Below, one piece after another: positions 11,555 to 23,601 of a stretch of DNA of 64,000 nucleotides; position 1 is the first letter of the stretch; each line of letters starts with the position of its first letter. The stretch spans positions 682,001-746,000 of the forward strand of contig NC_085851.1 in assembly GCF_020906515.1 (NCBI RefSeq). The letters are read 5' to 3'. Source of the stretch: Vanrija pseudolonga (Eukaryota > Basidiomycota > Tremellomycetes > Trichosporonales > Trichosporonaceae). The position numbers were made by a program, and so were the translations under genes. The notes beneath the pieces are model-generated. The model saw only the letters and a program-made list of their open reading frames with translations. It did no database searches and was not told the DNA's origin.

Positions 11555-12328
11555 CTAGCCGGTACGGAGGATGACGTGCACGCCAGAGTCGGACACGATA
11601 ACGGGTGAGAGCTCGCCGACCTCGAGCGCGTAGGTTCCGTCCTGTGTGTGTGTGGACCAGCGGCAAGATTCAAGCGAGGGGGGAAAGCTGTCAGCACAGA
11701 CCGTAGCATACACACGTCAAACCCACCTCGAAGCTCTTCTGCATGGCGCCACGGCCAAACCAGCCAAGGTCACCACCCTTGCGTGCCGACGAGCAGTCCG
11801 ACTCGGTGCTCGCGATGCGTGCAAACTCGGCTGCACGCTGCTCGGGGCTCAAGGGGGCAAGGTGTGCGATGTGGCCCTCGATGATGGAGCGCGCGTCGTC
11901 GAGCGAGCGGGTCACGTTTGCCTGGGGGGGTTAGTTGTGTCGGCGGAGATGGGCAGAGGGACGCTGCATGGATCAAGCAGATGCGTAGAGCAGCTGAATC
12001 TGCAAGACTCGGCCAGTCTAGACAGCCGTGTGACTCCCATACGCAGAACAGCGCCGTTGGACATGGCCTCGACGCACACCCCACCACTCACCTGCTTCCA
12101 CGAGCTGGGCCTTCTCGAGCCCGAGTGCTTGGCGAGAATGTGGCTCGCGCGGACCTGCCCCTCAGGCTTGGGCGGCGCACCAGAGAGGTACTTGGCACCA
12201 GGCAGAGCCTGGATCTGCGCGTCCGAGAGGCCCTCGGGTGCGTCCCAGGTCGACTGCGAGGTCTGCGCGTTGTAGAAGTAGGGCAACTGGCGCGAGTTTG
12301 AGAATCGGACTTCCCAGCCGGACGACAT
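11555..12328 (-). CDS. ESS1: ESS1/PIN1-type peptidyl-prolyl isomerase
   Basis: Isomerises phospho-Ser/Thr-Pro bonds, for example in the RNA polymerase II C-terminal domain. Three exons (12092-12328, 11727-11921, 11555-11641) give 172 residues. An N-terminal WW domain (SGWEVRFSNS to STWDAP) is followed by the parvulin domain: RASHILAKHSGSRRPSSW holds the basic phosphate-binding patch, ESDCSSARKGGDLGWFGRG the catalytic Cys, and the end is SGVHVILRTG. It is divergent from the site-2 protease gene, with 343 bp between the start codons. Confidence 0.95.
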
Positions 12329-12671
12329 TATGGTGTGTGTGGGGGTGGGGTAGTTTGGGTTGAGAGATGAGAGGAGAGACAAGGAGATGTGTCAAGACAA
12401 GAGCAGAGTGATGGGCAAGGTGGTGTGTGACGTGCCAAGTCGCGGGGGATATTGTCGTCATGGGCTGACTGCCCACGTGGTGATTAGCGGAATCAGATTT
12501 CCTAATCATCACTTCTACTGCGGATGACAACTTTGTAATACAAATCTCAAAGTCAATTCCCTTGTCTCTATCTCATCATCGTTGCCCCTCTCGTAACATC
12601 TTCGTCATCGCATCTCACCACTCTCCTCCACATCCAACTCTTTTACACGCGGGCGCCGACCGAGCACGACA
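12329..12671. promoter_or_regulatory. Divergent promoter between ESS1 and the site-2 protease gene
   Basis: 343 bp separate the two start codons. A CACGTG core (bHLH-type site) lies near 12474. No clear TATA box; the side next to 12672 is pyrimidine-rich, as is common before fungal start sites. Confidence 0.45.
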
Positions 12672-14599
12672 ATGTCACTGCTCGAGGTAGCGCTCCCGCT
12701 CGTCCTCTTGTCGGTCCTGGTGCTCCTGCTGCGCTCGGCGCCGGCCGTAGTCGCATCGTCCAACCCAAAGGCGCGGTACAAGCTGCCGTCGCCGGCGGCC
12801 GCGTACCGGCTGTCGAGACGCGCCGACTGGGTCGTCGAGCGGCACGGGGTGACAGTGTCCGCGACCACGGGCGGGCTCAACTCGCTCCCGAAGCGCGTGC
12901 TAGCCGGCATTGGCGCGCGCTCAAGGGACAAGGTGCTGTGGTTCTACGACGCCGGCGTCGTCGTCTCGGTGGTCGGCATCGCGGTCGGCATCCTCGGCGC
13001 GATCTGGGCCCTCTTCCGCGTATGGTGGGCAGTATGGGTCGAAGCTGAGGCGCATGCCCGTGTCCAGCATGCGCCTGACGGTGGCCTGAAACCGCGTGCC
13101 GCCGAGGGGCTCGACGCGGCGGCCGAGGGCGCCGCAAGGATCATCAAGCGCGCGGTCGTTGACGCGGTTGCCAAGCATGCCTCGGGCATCGGGAAACGAG
13201 ATGCGCCGCCTCCACAGCTGCATACGGCTGATGGGGGGCTGCAGCCTTTGGTGGGTTGGTGACAGAAGGGCGGAGCTGACTGTAGATCCCGGGCATCACG
13301 ACGCCACTGTCGCATCTGCCGACGCTCGTGCTCGCGCTCGTTGTCGCCGAGCTCATTCACGAAGCGGGGCACGCGCTCGCTGCTGCGCTGGACGACGTCT
13401 CGCCATCAAAATTCTCGCTCAACCTCCACCTCGTGCTGCCGAGCGCCAGCGTCATCTTCCCTGCCAATGCAGTCGACTACCTGCCCTTCAAGGCGCATGC
13501 GAGGTTGGCAACTTCCGGGCCATGGCACAACTTCGTCCTCTGGTTGGCATTGTTTGCGCTGGGAGGAATTAGCCCGCTGGCGTGGGGGAATAGCAGTGCA
13601 GAGGGAAGGGTAGTTGTGGCGGTGGCGCAGGTTAGTGACAAGCAGACTTGCCGTTCGTGGAATCTGACAAAAAACGCTGCAGGATTCCGAGCTTGCATCA
13701 CACCTCCGACCAGGCGATATACTCACCCATGTCGATGACATCTTCCTCGGTGGCAAGGTGGATATCTGGAGCAAGTATCTCTCTGGCCAGCCTATCCCAC
13801 CAGGCACTCCAGCACCGGCTGAGCCCAATGGGTGGTGCGTCTCCAAGTACGAGTTTGACGACGCGCCGCGTGCACCCTGCTCGCCGCACCATATGATCGG
13901 GTTTGTGCGTGCCGAACACGGCGGTGGATCAGAAACACACTGTCTGCCCGCGCACAACATCATCTCGATGCCGTCGACCGAGTGCCACTGCGCCCTGTCC
14001 CATCTCTGCGTCAATCTCTCCCCACTAGAACACATCCTGCGGATCAGGATAAAACGCGGGAGCAAGCGCGACGTTGTGTTGTGGTCGGGCGACAAGGTGG
14101 CCGTGTTGCATCAAGTCGAGGTGGGGACCAAGGCCCCGAGGTTCTGGGCCGCGGGGACGCGATGGGGCGACCTCTTCCTCGCGTAAGTGACGGACGCCGT
14201 TCACCACTGACCTCCAGATACCTCAAGATGGTGACCCTCTCGCTGTTCCTCTTCAACCTTCTCCCCTTGCCATCGACAGACGGCATTCACCTCCTCACCG
14301 CGCTCCTCCAGTCACGCGGCCACCAGCTCTCCAGACCATCACGACAACTCGTCACCAACCCTTCAAGCCGACACCCGACAATCAACCTGTACCGGTACGA
14401 CGAGGGGTCCGACTCGGACGACAGCACCGGGGGGCCGGGTACCGGCGGTGGCGGCGAGCCTGCATGGGCCACCGGCCGCGGGCGCCGTGAAGAGGTGTGG
14501 GCGCGCCGCCTGCGACGCGTGGTAGAGGGCTCGATGAGCGGGCTCCTCGCCGCGTGGGCGTTGGGATGGGCCATGCTGGCATTGCTGCGGTCGAGTTAG
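12672..14599 (+). CDS. Site-2 protease (M50 intramembrane zinc metalloprotease)
   Basis: Cleaves membrane-bound transcription factors such as SREBP in the Golgi; the Cryptococcus orthologue is called Stp1. Four exons with introns 13251-13285, 13631-13682 and 14183-14217 give 601 residues. Several hydrophobic segments are present. The zinc site HEAGH is in VVAELIHEAGHALAA. SGPWHNFVLWLALF corresponds to the animal family signature. A PDZ-like stretch (LRPGDILTHVDD) follows, then a Cys-rich luminal part, then the second zinc motif in NLLPLPSTDGIHLL (NxxPxxxxDG). The C-terminus ends in a last transmembrane segment. Confidence 0.93.
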
Positions 14600-14738
14600 T
14601 AGACGTATAGTATGTGTATGCATCTTGCTGAGGCTACGGGGGCAGGGGAGAGTTGCTTGAAGCCGACACCTCATACCTATACACTCTGCTTAAATACCAG
14701 CGTCCAGAGTCGCAGACACGAAGATCACATCAAACACC

Positions 14739-14826
14739 CTCTTGATAGCTCAGTTGGTAGAGCGTCGGACTGTAATAGGTTACAACTTCAATCCGCAGGT
14801 CCTGTGTTCGAATCACAGTCAGGAGA
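14739..14826 (+). tRNA. tRNA-Tyr(GTA) with intron
   Basis: Acceptor stem CTCTTGA pairs with TCAGGAG, with discriminator A. The A box is TAGCTCAGTTGG, and the T arm is CTGTG-TTCGAAT-CACAG. The anticodon GTA is at 14772-14774, and an intron of about 15 nt starts one base after A37, the standard eukaryotic position. TTTT follows at about 14849. Confidence 0.93.
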
Positions 14827-15190
14827 ACAGATAGGAGATCCACTATCTTTTGCTGCGTGGGTGTACATGCAAGAGCTCGTCGTCGACTCGAGAACGTAAG
14901 TGAAGGAGGTGTCAACGTCGTGCCGATCAAAGTGTCACCGCCCACCCATGACTGCGGCGATCTGTCCGCTGTCTCACTAGGTGACACAAGTCACACGCGA
15001 TAGTGACACTATCGCAGATGGGCAAGACACCGAGCAACAGCACACGGGCCGACAATGCCGGGGTATTGGCCGGAAGTACGACAGGGCACAGGGCAGCCAC
15101 CCAGTTGCGCCAGGGTCTCCTCCACCTCGCTTGGCACCTCCTCGCACCACCACCGCCCAAACCCCTCCCTACCCTCACACCCGCACCCAT

Positions 15191-15271
15191 GGCAACGTGG
15201 CGGAGTGGTTAACGCGGTTGACTCGAAATCAACTTCCTTCGGGAGCACATGTTCGAATCATGTCGTTGTCG
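15191..15271 (+). tRNA. tRNA-Ser(CGA)
   Basis: Acceptor stem GGCAACG pairs with CGTTGTC. The anticodon stem GTTGA/TCAAC encloses CTCGAAA, giving anticodon CGA. A long variable arm (CTTCCTTCGGGAG) marks a class II serine tRNA. The T arm is CATG-TTCGAAT-CATG. No intron. TTTT follows at about 15299. Confidence 0.93.
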
Positions 15272-15474
15272 GGCGTGCGAGCTGATGCGAGCGTATCGTT
15301 TTGCTTGTGGTTTTGCTACAGCATGAGTGGCGGTGCGGCAAGCCTCACTCAAAGTTCATGGACAACGACTACGTGACTTGTACAACGTAGATAATATGGC
15401 TTGGCCGTCGGCTGTTCAACCCTAGCAACTAGCTGGGGTCCCCCTCTCCTCCTGTCCCCGCCCTCTCGCCGCGC

Positions 15475-18398
15475 TCAACGGAAGTGGCCCTTCTCCGGGC
15501 CAAAGTATCCCTTCTCCGGCAGGGGGAGGCGCACACACGCGGCCGTCTCGCACCCCTTGTCGTACTCGCTGTTGCCCCACCACTCGAGGTTGATGTCGCT
15601 GATCTGGAGCGCGAAGAAGATGACGATCGCGCAGATGGCGATGCCGGCCGACAGCGCAGAGCAGAGGACGTAGTTGTATTTGGCCCAGAAGGCGAGGTAG
15701 CGCGGCTTGACGAGCTTCCAGCTGATAAACGTGAACACGAGCGCGGGCCAGATCCAGCTGATGTTGTACGGCGCCCAGATGAGCGCGCCGAAACACATCA
15801 TCACGGGGTGGATCTGGCGCAGCCAGTGCTGCCTGGGGAACGCCTTCTGCAGCCCGTAGATGATGATCGGGAGGACGAAGCCGAGGCCAAAGCCGGAGAG
15901 GAGGGAGGTGAAGCGGCCGCCCTTGCCGAAGATCTTGATGGGTCCCACGCTGCCCCAGAACACGGCGGCGTTGAAGAATGTGTAGTCTGGGGATGTTAGC
16001 TTGGTGAGGTGGAGGGGGAGGAGGTTCAACTTACCACCAGGGCACGTAAACTTGAAGGAGGCGTTCGGGAGACAGACGTTCTTGAAGCCCATCTGGAAGT
16101 TGAACAGGGACGTGCAGACGAGCGACGAGATGAGCGTGGCGATCATCTGCGCCCAGAAGGTGTAGCGCGGGCCGATCTTGGTGTAGTGTGCGAGCTTGAG
16201 GTCGTTGGCGAACGACAAGGCGTGGGCCGTCACGACGTAGCCGTACATCTTGAAGTAGTTCATGGCGAGGGCGTCGCCGGGGACGATGACACCGCCGATG
16301 AACTCGGCGAGCACGTTAAGCGTGACTGTCGAGCCGGTGACCGCCTTGATGATGCCGAGAGGCACAGCGAAAAACAAGGCAAGCAGCACACCGTAGATAA
16401 CCACCGCCATGGTCGTGTTGGTCGGGTACGCGCCGACACCCGCCATGCCGATGGCGAGCGCGCCGCACAGCACGAGGAAGTACCACCACTCGGGCACCTC
16501 CTTGTACTTCTTCATGAGGCGGTAGTGGATGTCCTCTGCAAACTCGTCCTCGTCGACCTCCGCCGCCTCGCCGCGGCGCGCGCGCAGCTTGTTCTTGATG
16601 TCGCGCCACACGGAGCGGAAGCCGCGGTTGAGCTCGTGCCGGTGGTACAGGAACGTGTATGACAGCGTCGCGCTGTACGCCGCAAAGAACCAGAAGTACA
16701 GCGTGATGTTGCCCGCGGACATGTACGGCTCCGAGTAGTCCTGGTACTTGGCTTCGTCGAAAAAGCCCTTCGAGTCGAGGATGCGCGTGACGTTGTACTT
16801 GCCGCCAGTGCGGTTGAACGTCTTGTTGCTGTTGATCGGGAGGTACGCCGTGTTGAACGCGTTCGTCCAGTAGATGGCCACGATCATGAAGCCCGACACG
16901 ATGGTGCCGACAAAGTAGTTGGTAATAGAGAACATGGGCAACACCATCGCCGGCCACACGCCGGAGACCATGTTCCAGTCGAACGTAGGCAACGGGTTCA
17001 GGCCGAGCCCGTTCTTGAACCCCACGATCATGTTGTACGTCGGGTTGTAGGGCGCGATCCAGGACAGCCAGTTGAAGTAGGAGAGGGCTTCGAAAAGGTA
17101 GCCCGGGATCCACCAGTATCTGAGGCGTGGCGTCAGTGCCACTTTCACCGCTGGCGCCGTTTCACTTACACAAACGTCACGATCAGCGCCACGGTGAACA
17201 GGCGCAGACGGGACCACGAGTAGATCCGCCCAAAGGGACCCGGCACGCCGCCGCTATCGTCCGAGTGGAACGCCTTGTTGAGCGCGAGCGTCGCGAGCGA
17301 GCCAGGCCAGACACAGTAAGAAGGGTACACGATGAACCTGCGCGTGAGGCCAGCCAGGCCGTAGCCCACAAAGTTGGAGCCCAGAGTGTTGAGCAGCTGG
17401 TAGCCAAAGTCGTGCCCGTACGCGTTGTTGAAGAACATGGGCAGGGCCTGCGTGAACACGATGTAGCCCGTGTACGGCGTCGAGAAGGCCACGGCCGCCA
17501 TGATGGTGATGAGCATGTGTTCCTTCCTGTTGAATGGGCCGGGGTTGAGGTTGTGCGTGCGCCCGAAGAGGCGGAACGAGTAGTCGGGGAAGATCTTTTC
17601 GAGGATCTTGCCGAAGGGGACTGGAGGAGCACCGCGTCAGCGGTGCGACAAGCACTCTGAAATCCAATCCCTACTCACACGCAAGCAGCTGCGCCACCTC
17701 CGTCCCGACCGAGATATTAGGCATACGAATACTGAACAGCTGGTTGATGAACGCGCCCGCGCCAGAAAAGAGCACGCCGATAATCCACACGCGGATCGTG
17801 AATGTCGGCATGTCAAAGTCGTCGACCGGGTCCACGACGCCGCGCACCTCGGCGTACGGACTGTTCTCGGTAACGAGCACGGCCTCGAGCTTCATCTCGT
17901 GGATCAGGTCGGCGTGGAGCTCGGGGTTGGCGAGCACGTCGGGGTTGTCGAGGAACTCGTTCATCCGGAGGAGGATGTCGGTCGGGAAGTTTTGGTCGTG
18001 CTTGTGCATTGTGCGGACTTCGGTGATAATCTGCGCGAGGGCGCGCGTCAGCGCCGACCGAGCGACGTGCGTGGATGGAAGGAGGCACGGTGGCGGAAGG
18101 AGCATTACGACACTGCCACATCCTCCAACGATGTAGACTCACCTTCACACACCGCTCGAGACTCATCCCCGCCACGCGCTCCTCGGCAGCCAGCACATCC
18201 TCCTTCGTCGCACCGAGGTCCTTGGCCTCGATAGAGTCGCTCTCGGCGTCAGGGGAGAGGACGGCGACCTGGGCCGCAAAGTCGCGCTGTGGGGCGTCAG
18301 CCTTGCCTCATTGCCTTCCCCTCCCCACTCCCCAAGGGGCCACCCACCTCCTTCTCGTCCTCGAGCGAGTCGATCTTCTCAATCTTGTTGTGTGCCAT
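15475..18398 (-). CDS. Oligopeptide transporter, OPT family
   Basis: Proton-coupled uptake of small peptides or peptide-like compounds at the plasma membrane. Six exons (18348-18398, 18143-18286, 17679-18030, 17170-17620, 16035-17119, 15475-15986) total 2595 nt, or 864 residues. The OPT hallmark NPGPFNRKEH is present, followed by about 14 hydrophobic segments, FGVGAYPTN-like loops and a C-terminal HPVMMCFGALIWAPYNISW block. The acidic, Lys-rich N-terminus is cytosolic. The last intron is 48 nt, a multiple of three without a stop, so it can also be read through. A second OPT gene lies at 29850-32288. The substrate cannot be told from sequence. Confidence 0.93.
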
Positions 18399-20067
18399 GG
18401 TGTGGTGCGCTTCGTGCGCTTGGGGAAGAGGCTAACCCAGGCCAGGCCAGGCTTGGGCTTTATGCCGCGCCGCGAGTGGGTCTGGACGCCAGCCCATCGG
18501 CATATCATCGGGCGAACGCTATCGCTTGCTTGTCTTGTCCCCAGACAAACGGGCTAACGCATCACGCGACGCTCCGCTGTTCGTCCCATCCCCACAGCTA
18601 GCGGCTTCGGCGCCGCCGCGCTTCACTCCGGCCCGCTGCGCCATAAAGGAGCCACAATAACCGCAAGGCACGACAACATCGACCACACATGGGCCACACG
18701 CCACGGCTTGGCGCGGCTAGTGGAGGTGTGATTGCGCACCCCGGCGTGCTGGCGGCTCGGCGTAGTCGTGCTTGCCAAGAGATAACTGTGGGGCTAGTGG
18801 CCGATGGTGGTGTGTGGATTGGCGCTCCGAGTAGGTATCCACCGCGGAGGCGACGGCATCGGGAAGCGCGGCGCGCGGGTTGGTTGCTGCCTCAGGCCTC
18901 ACTCCGCCGGCTGCGGATCGTGCACGGCCAGCCAGACAGCCAGTGCACTAGTGCAGCATACACGCACATACGACATGTATCACCTGACTGACCGGGGTCG
19001 CAACGGCCGCAACCAGCCAGTCGTGAGACCGACCGACCCACCCACATGCCACGCCGCCGAGTGCCTTATCTCTCGGCCCCGCACCCCCACCCACCGGGCC
19101 ACCGTGCCTGAGTTTGGACAGCGTGGTGGCAATCAAAATGGCAGATAGCGTCAATCGACGCCAGCCGCCACGCTGCACCGCGTGGTGTCCTGTCTCGCGA
19201 GCGGCTTGGCGCTCTTGTTACTGGCTGGCGGTGTCACCATTGCCTGCGGTGGTGGTTCATGACAGTGCCTGCCTGCGCAATGAAGCGAAGCTTGTGCTAC
19301 ATACGCGCCATGCAAGCTTGCGCGCTTGTGCCTGCCCAGCGAAGCCACACGACGACGAGACGAGACGTGCTCGAGGTCGGCGTTCACGTCAGCCGTCAGC
19401 CAGCTCCGGGCCGGACGGACCCGCCCACCGACCACCGACTCCACATTCAACACGACACCACCACGCGGTGCTGACGCTTGGCACGGCGTCCATTCGTCGC
19501 CGCTCTGGCGTTGGATTATCCGGAGCCGGCACGACGACTTCCGCGTCGAGCACCATGACTTGTGGGTCTGCCGGCCGGCCTGGCCAGCACCACAACCCTG
19601 CCCAAACATGCTCTTTGCCCTGCCGACACCCACCCACCGTACCTGCCAAGCCCACAAGCGTCCGCATTCGACACTAACGCGCGCCGCATCGTTGTCGCGC
19701 GCTGGCCTATCCGAAAAGTACCGCACGTCTCCGGCGCACATGCTGCATGCGGGGCCGCCGCTAGCCTCGTCAGCTGATACTTATCGCTTGCTTGCGAGGT
19801 GTGGAGCGCGCCGTGCAACCACCGACGTGCACGCCGACCACCGACGCGCACGCCGACCGCCGGCGCGGATTGGACGGCCGGGCCGTGTGTGCTCGCTCGA
19901 CTGGCGAACGGAAATGCGCTCCCTCCGTCGGTGTGGGGCTGGGAGCGGGCCAGACACTTCCCCAGATCTGCTGCTCGTCCTAGCGCGCGGCGGTGCCTGC
20001 TCCACGTCGTTCCAACAAAGCGATGTACATCTTGTTGTCGTTACTGCTTTCACTGCTCTACGCTACG
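18399..20067. other. Intergenic region between OPT and BVMO genes
   Basis: About 1.7 kb upstream of the OPT gene and downstream of the BVMO gene. Overlapping ORFs on both strands have no recognisable motif. A weak CATAAAG element lies about 60 nt before the OPT start on the minus strand. No RNA gene seen. Confidence 0.5.
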
Positions 20068-21906
20068 CTACGCCACGACGGTGCCCTCAAACTCGCCCGT
20101 CTCGAGCCCGCGCTTGGTCCAGTCCCGCTGGAGCTGGAAGAAGGCTACGGGTCCGCCCGGGTATCCGGACCCCATGCCGCTCGGGCTCGGCTTGTCGAGC
20201 GTGATCTTGCCCTCGTTGTTGTAGTGGCCGGGCGTGCACTCGTCGCGCTGCGCCCTAGGCGCGGCGGACACGATGAGGTCGAACCACGCGTCCTCGGCCT
20301 CCTTGCTCACGTCGATCGTCTGCTTGCCGTTCTCCTCCATGTACTTGACGACTCCGGCAATCGCGCGCGCCGACTCGAGGAAGTTGGCAGGCACGTTGGC
20401 TGCAAAGCGTGCCGCCTGCGCAAGTTGCGTCAGGAAGAGGTTGGGGAAGCCCTTCGTCTGGCGTCCGTGCAGCGAGCGCATCCCGTCCGCCCACGCGTCG
20501 GTGAGTGTCCCCTCCGGTCCGGTGATCTCGAATCCGAGACGCGAGGTGAAGCTCGTGTTCTGGAACTCGAACCCGCTCGCGTAGATGATCACGTCGACGT
20601 CATAGTCCTTGCCGAGGGCGTGCAGGCCCGTCGGCGTGATTCGGTCCACGCCCTGTCCGTCCGTGTCGATGAGAGTAACATTAGGCCGGTTGAAGCACTG
20701 CAAGTACTCGTCGTGGAAGGTAGGGCGCTTGCACAGCTGGCGGTACCATGCCTTGAGTCCCTCGGCTGCGGCAGGGTCGGCCGTCACCACCTCGTCGACA
20801 CGCGCACGGATGCGGCTCGTCGTCTCGTCGTCGCTCCGCTCAATGGCCAGCATCACGCCCTGGGGGTTACGCTCCTCGGGCTTGAGGGACAAGAAAACCG
20901 ACTGGATGCGCAGCGCGAGCTCTGACCACCCATCTTTCACCAGGTCGTCGTACTTCTGCATAATCTCAGCAGGTCGGCCACCAGTCAACGCCCAGATCGA
21001 CGTAAAGTTGTCGAGCCAGCGCTGCTGCCATCCGGGCTCGGCCGCTACCTTGCTGAACCACTCGGGGTCGATATCGTGGTTGTTGCGGATATCGACGGCC
21101 GACGGCGTGCGCTGGAACACGAGCAGCTCCTTGGCGTACTTTGCCAGCTCGGGGATGCACTGGATGGCGGTCGCGCCCGTGCCAATGATGGCGACGCGCT
21201 TGTCCGCAAGGCCGGTGAGCGGCGCGCCGGACCGGTCGCCACCAGTGAACTCGTACTCCCACCGCGAGGTGTGGAACGCCTTGCCCTTGAAGCTGTCGAT
21301 GCCGGGGATATCGGGCAGCTGCGCGACGGTGAGCGGGCCCGTCCCGACCGTGAGGTACTTGGTCGTAAAGTCGTCTCCGCGGTTCGTCTGCACGCGCCAG
21401 CGCTTGAGGTCGGCGTCCCACGACACGGCAGTCACGGCAGTGTGGAACAAGGCATGCTTGTACAGGTCGTAGTGGCGGCCGATGCGGCGCGTGTGCTCGT
21501 GGATCTCGGGGCCCATGGCGTACTTGCGCGTCGGCATGTGGCCCGTCTCTTCGAGCAGGGGCATGTAGACCATGGCTGCCGTGTCGCACATGGCGCCGGG
21601 GTACCGGTTCCAGTACCACACGCCGCCAAAGTCGCCCGCCTGGTCGAGGATGCGGATGTTGGCGTTCGGCACGGCCTCTTTGACGCGCGCGCTCGTGATG
21701 AGGCCCGAGAAGCCACCGCCGACAAACGTAAAGTCGACGCTGTCCTTAACAGGCTCGCGCGGCTGCACGGGCAGGTGCAGGTCGACGACGTGGCCGGGCT
21801 GCTCAAGCCGCTTGAACTTGCGCCCGGCTGGGGCCTGCAGTCGCTTATCGCGCTCCTCGGCATACTTCTGGCGAAGCTGCTCGCCGTCGAGGTTCTCAAT
21901 AGTCAT
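20068..21906 (-). CDS. Baeyer-Villiger-type flavin monooxygenase
   Basis: Single-exon gene of 612 residues. It has two Rossmann motifs: FVGGGFSG for FAD (about residue 60) and AIIGTGATA for NADPH (about residue 235). Between them lie GGVWYWNRYPGAMCD, typical of phenylacetone or cyclohexanone monooxygenase relatives, and the BVMO fingerprint FKGKAFHTSRW. Such enzymes insert oxygen next to a ketone using NADPH and O2. The C-terminus (EDAWFD...CTPGHYNNEGK) is also family-like. The substrate is unknown. The lack of introns contrasts with the neighbours and may hint at a different history. Confidence 0.92.
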   Translation of the reverse strand: MTIENLDGEQLRQKYAEERDKRLQAPAGRKFKRLEQPGHVVDLHLPVQPREPVKDSVDFTFVGGGFSGLITSARVKEAVPNANIRILDQAGDFGGVWYWNRYPGAMCDTAAMVYMPLLEETGHMPTRKYAMGPEIHEHTRRIGRHYDLYKHALFHTAVTAVSWDADLKRWRVQTNRGDDFTTKYLTVGTGPLTVAQLPDIPGIDSFKGKAFHTSRWEYEFTGGDRSGAPLTGLADKRVAIIGTGATAIQCIPELAKYAKELLVFQRTPSAVDIRNNHDIDPEWFSKVAAEPGWQQRWLDNFTSIWALTGGRPAEIMQKYDDLVKDGWSELALRIQSVFLSLKPEERNPQGVMLAIERSDDETTSRIRARVDEVVTADPAAAEGLKAWYRQLCKRPTFHDEYLQCFNRPNVTLIDTDGQGVDRITPTGLHALGKDYDVDVIIYASGFEFQNTSFTSRLGFEITGPEGTLTDAWADGMRSLHGRQTKGFPNLFLTQLAQAARFAANVPANFLESARAIAGVVKYMEENGKQTIDVSKEAEDAWFDLIVSAAPRAQRDECTPGHYNNEGKITLDKPSPSGMGSGYPGGPVAFFQLQRDWTKRGLETGEFEGTVVA

Positions 21907-22625
21907 GTTGGGTGTGTGCGCGTTGGCGGATGGGTATGTGTCAGGTGGAAAGGAGGATGGAAGGGTGTGACTGTGCGTGCGAAGCTGCTGTGTATAACGT
22001 CGATCGTGTCTTTCGTCGGTCGAGCGCCTACTCGAGTAACCGGCTTGCCTGTGGCGATAGTGTCAAGTTAACCCGTGCTAACGTGTTGTTGCGAGTGTGC
22101 ATGCATGGTTGGAGCAGGCAGTTGCATTGTAGCACAACTCGGCCATTGAACAAGCGTCATGGGGTTGTTGTTGGTGCGAACGGCGAGTCGACGCCGTGCG
22201 TTGCCCCACAGCACGCCGAGGGCGCCAAGCTATCGCCCATGTCCGAACACATTCGGGCCCCGATAATCTGGCCACGTGACTGCCAGTTGGTGCAGCTCGT
22301 AAGCAGTAACACCTCACGCGTACGCGTCGCATGCAGCATGCCAGTTGTGCTTGACGTCGATGCATTGCTTGCCGAAGACGAGGTGTGGCAAGCCGCGCCA
22401 GAAGGTGTGTCAAGGTCATGGGGGCACGGCGGTAAGCGTTCGCGACGCGGACATCCGTCGCCGCGCTGCGCTGCGCCGTCCTCAGGAAAGATAGCAGCGA
22501 GGCAATCACCGGAGTCGTGATCGCCAAGTCATCACCGAATCATCACCGGCGGCAAGGGCCAGCGGCACTATGCCGCCGGTTTGAGTCAACTTCGCTGCAT
22601 CTCGCCATACAACGCCCTTCGCACC
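21907..22625. other. Intergenic region between BVMO and CCS1
   Basis: BVMO promoter and CCS1 3' flank. A CACGTG core occurs near 22275 (GGCCACGTGACTG). No gene or RNA recognised. Confidence 0.5.
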
Positions 22626-23601
22626 CTAGAGCAAGCCCTTGCGCTCCATCTCCCTGCCCTCCTCCCACATTGTCCGCCCAGAGCAGGCGCACACCGTCTT
22701 GTCGTTACCCCATGCACCGGAACTCCTCGCAACCACACCGGCAAAGATGGACCCGATCGACTTGGCCTCGGCAGGCGCGTCCTTGGCCTCGACGACGGTC
22801 GCGCGGCCGATCCACTCCCAGATCTCGCCGTCGACCTCCTTGAACAGGTCGCCGTAGCCGTCCTTGTCGAGCGTGATCGCGCCCAGGTGGACGTACGCGC
22901 CGCCGGTCGTGCTCGGCGGGTCGACAAGGTTGCCCGTCTTGCTCACGTACGCGTGGTACACGGACGCGGGGGTCGTGTGCTCGTCCTTGGGGATGCGGAC
23001 AGTCAGGTCGAGCAGCACAGACTTGGGCGCAACCTGCACGTAGCGCGCGATGCCGAACACCTTCTGGCTAAACTCGGCCTCGTTCATGCCCGGAATGTCG
23101 CGCAGCGGCGTGGTCGAGCACGCGTTGCCTGTCGGCACGTCGACGGGGGACTCGAGGATGCTGACGGCGGCTTGGGAGGGGACCGACGAGTCGGCAGCCG
23201 ACGCGCCACGAACTAGCACTTGCCGGTGTGTCGACTTGAGTGCCGAGAGGAGCTGGGAGGGGGGCGCTGGCGGGTTAGCTGCGAGCAATGCTGGGAACCC
23301 ACTCTTTCCAGTGATCGTGACACGCTTGTTCTCGAGCTCAATGTCATACCGCTCAATGCCTGGTTGGTCAGCATCAGGGAAGGTGGAGGTGGGGTGGGAG
23401 GCTCACCTGGCACATCACGGAGTGCGTCGTTGACAGCCGTCACGCACTGGTGGGTTAGCTGGGCCCTCAGAGCACGACACCCACGTTCTGGCAGGTCATG
23501 TCGACCGCAAACTCGGTCTGGGACGTGTCAGTGTCGCGCGTGCGGAGGTAGCCCGAGGAAGGTGGACAACTCACCTTGAAAGCGGCACTTGCGAGAACCA
23601 T
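22626..23601 (-). CDS. CCS1: Copper chaperone for Cu/Zn superoxide dismutase
   Basis: Loads copper into SOD1 and forms its disulphide. The first exon encodes only MVLASAAFK. Then comes the Atx1-like domain with the copper motif MTCQNC, followed by VTAVNDALRDVPGIERYDIE. An intron falls inside the motif, between QN and C. A further short intron after ITGK leads to QVLVRGASAADSS and the SOD-like domain II (AAVSILES to WIGRATVVEAKD). The short domain III carries the required CxC: CACSGRTMWEEG, after GVVARSSGAWGND. The protein is about 250 residues, normal for the family. It is divergent from the ornithine acetyltransferase gene. Confidence 0.93.
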
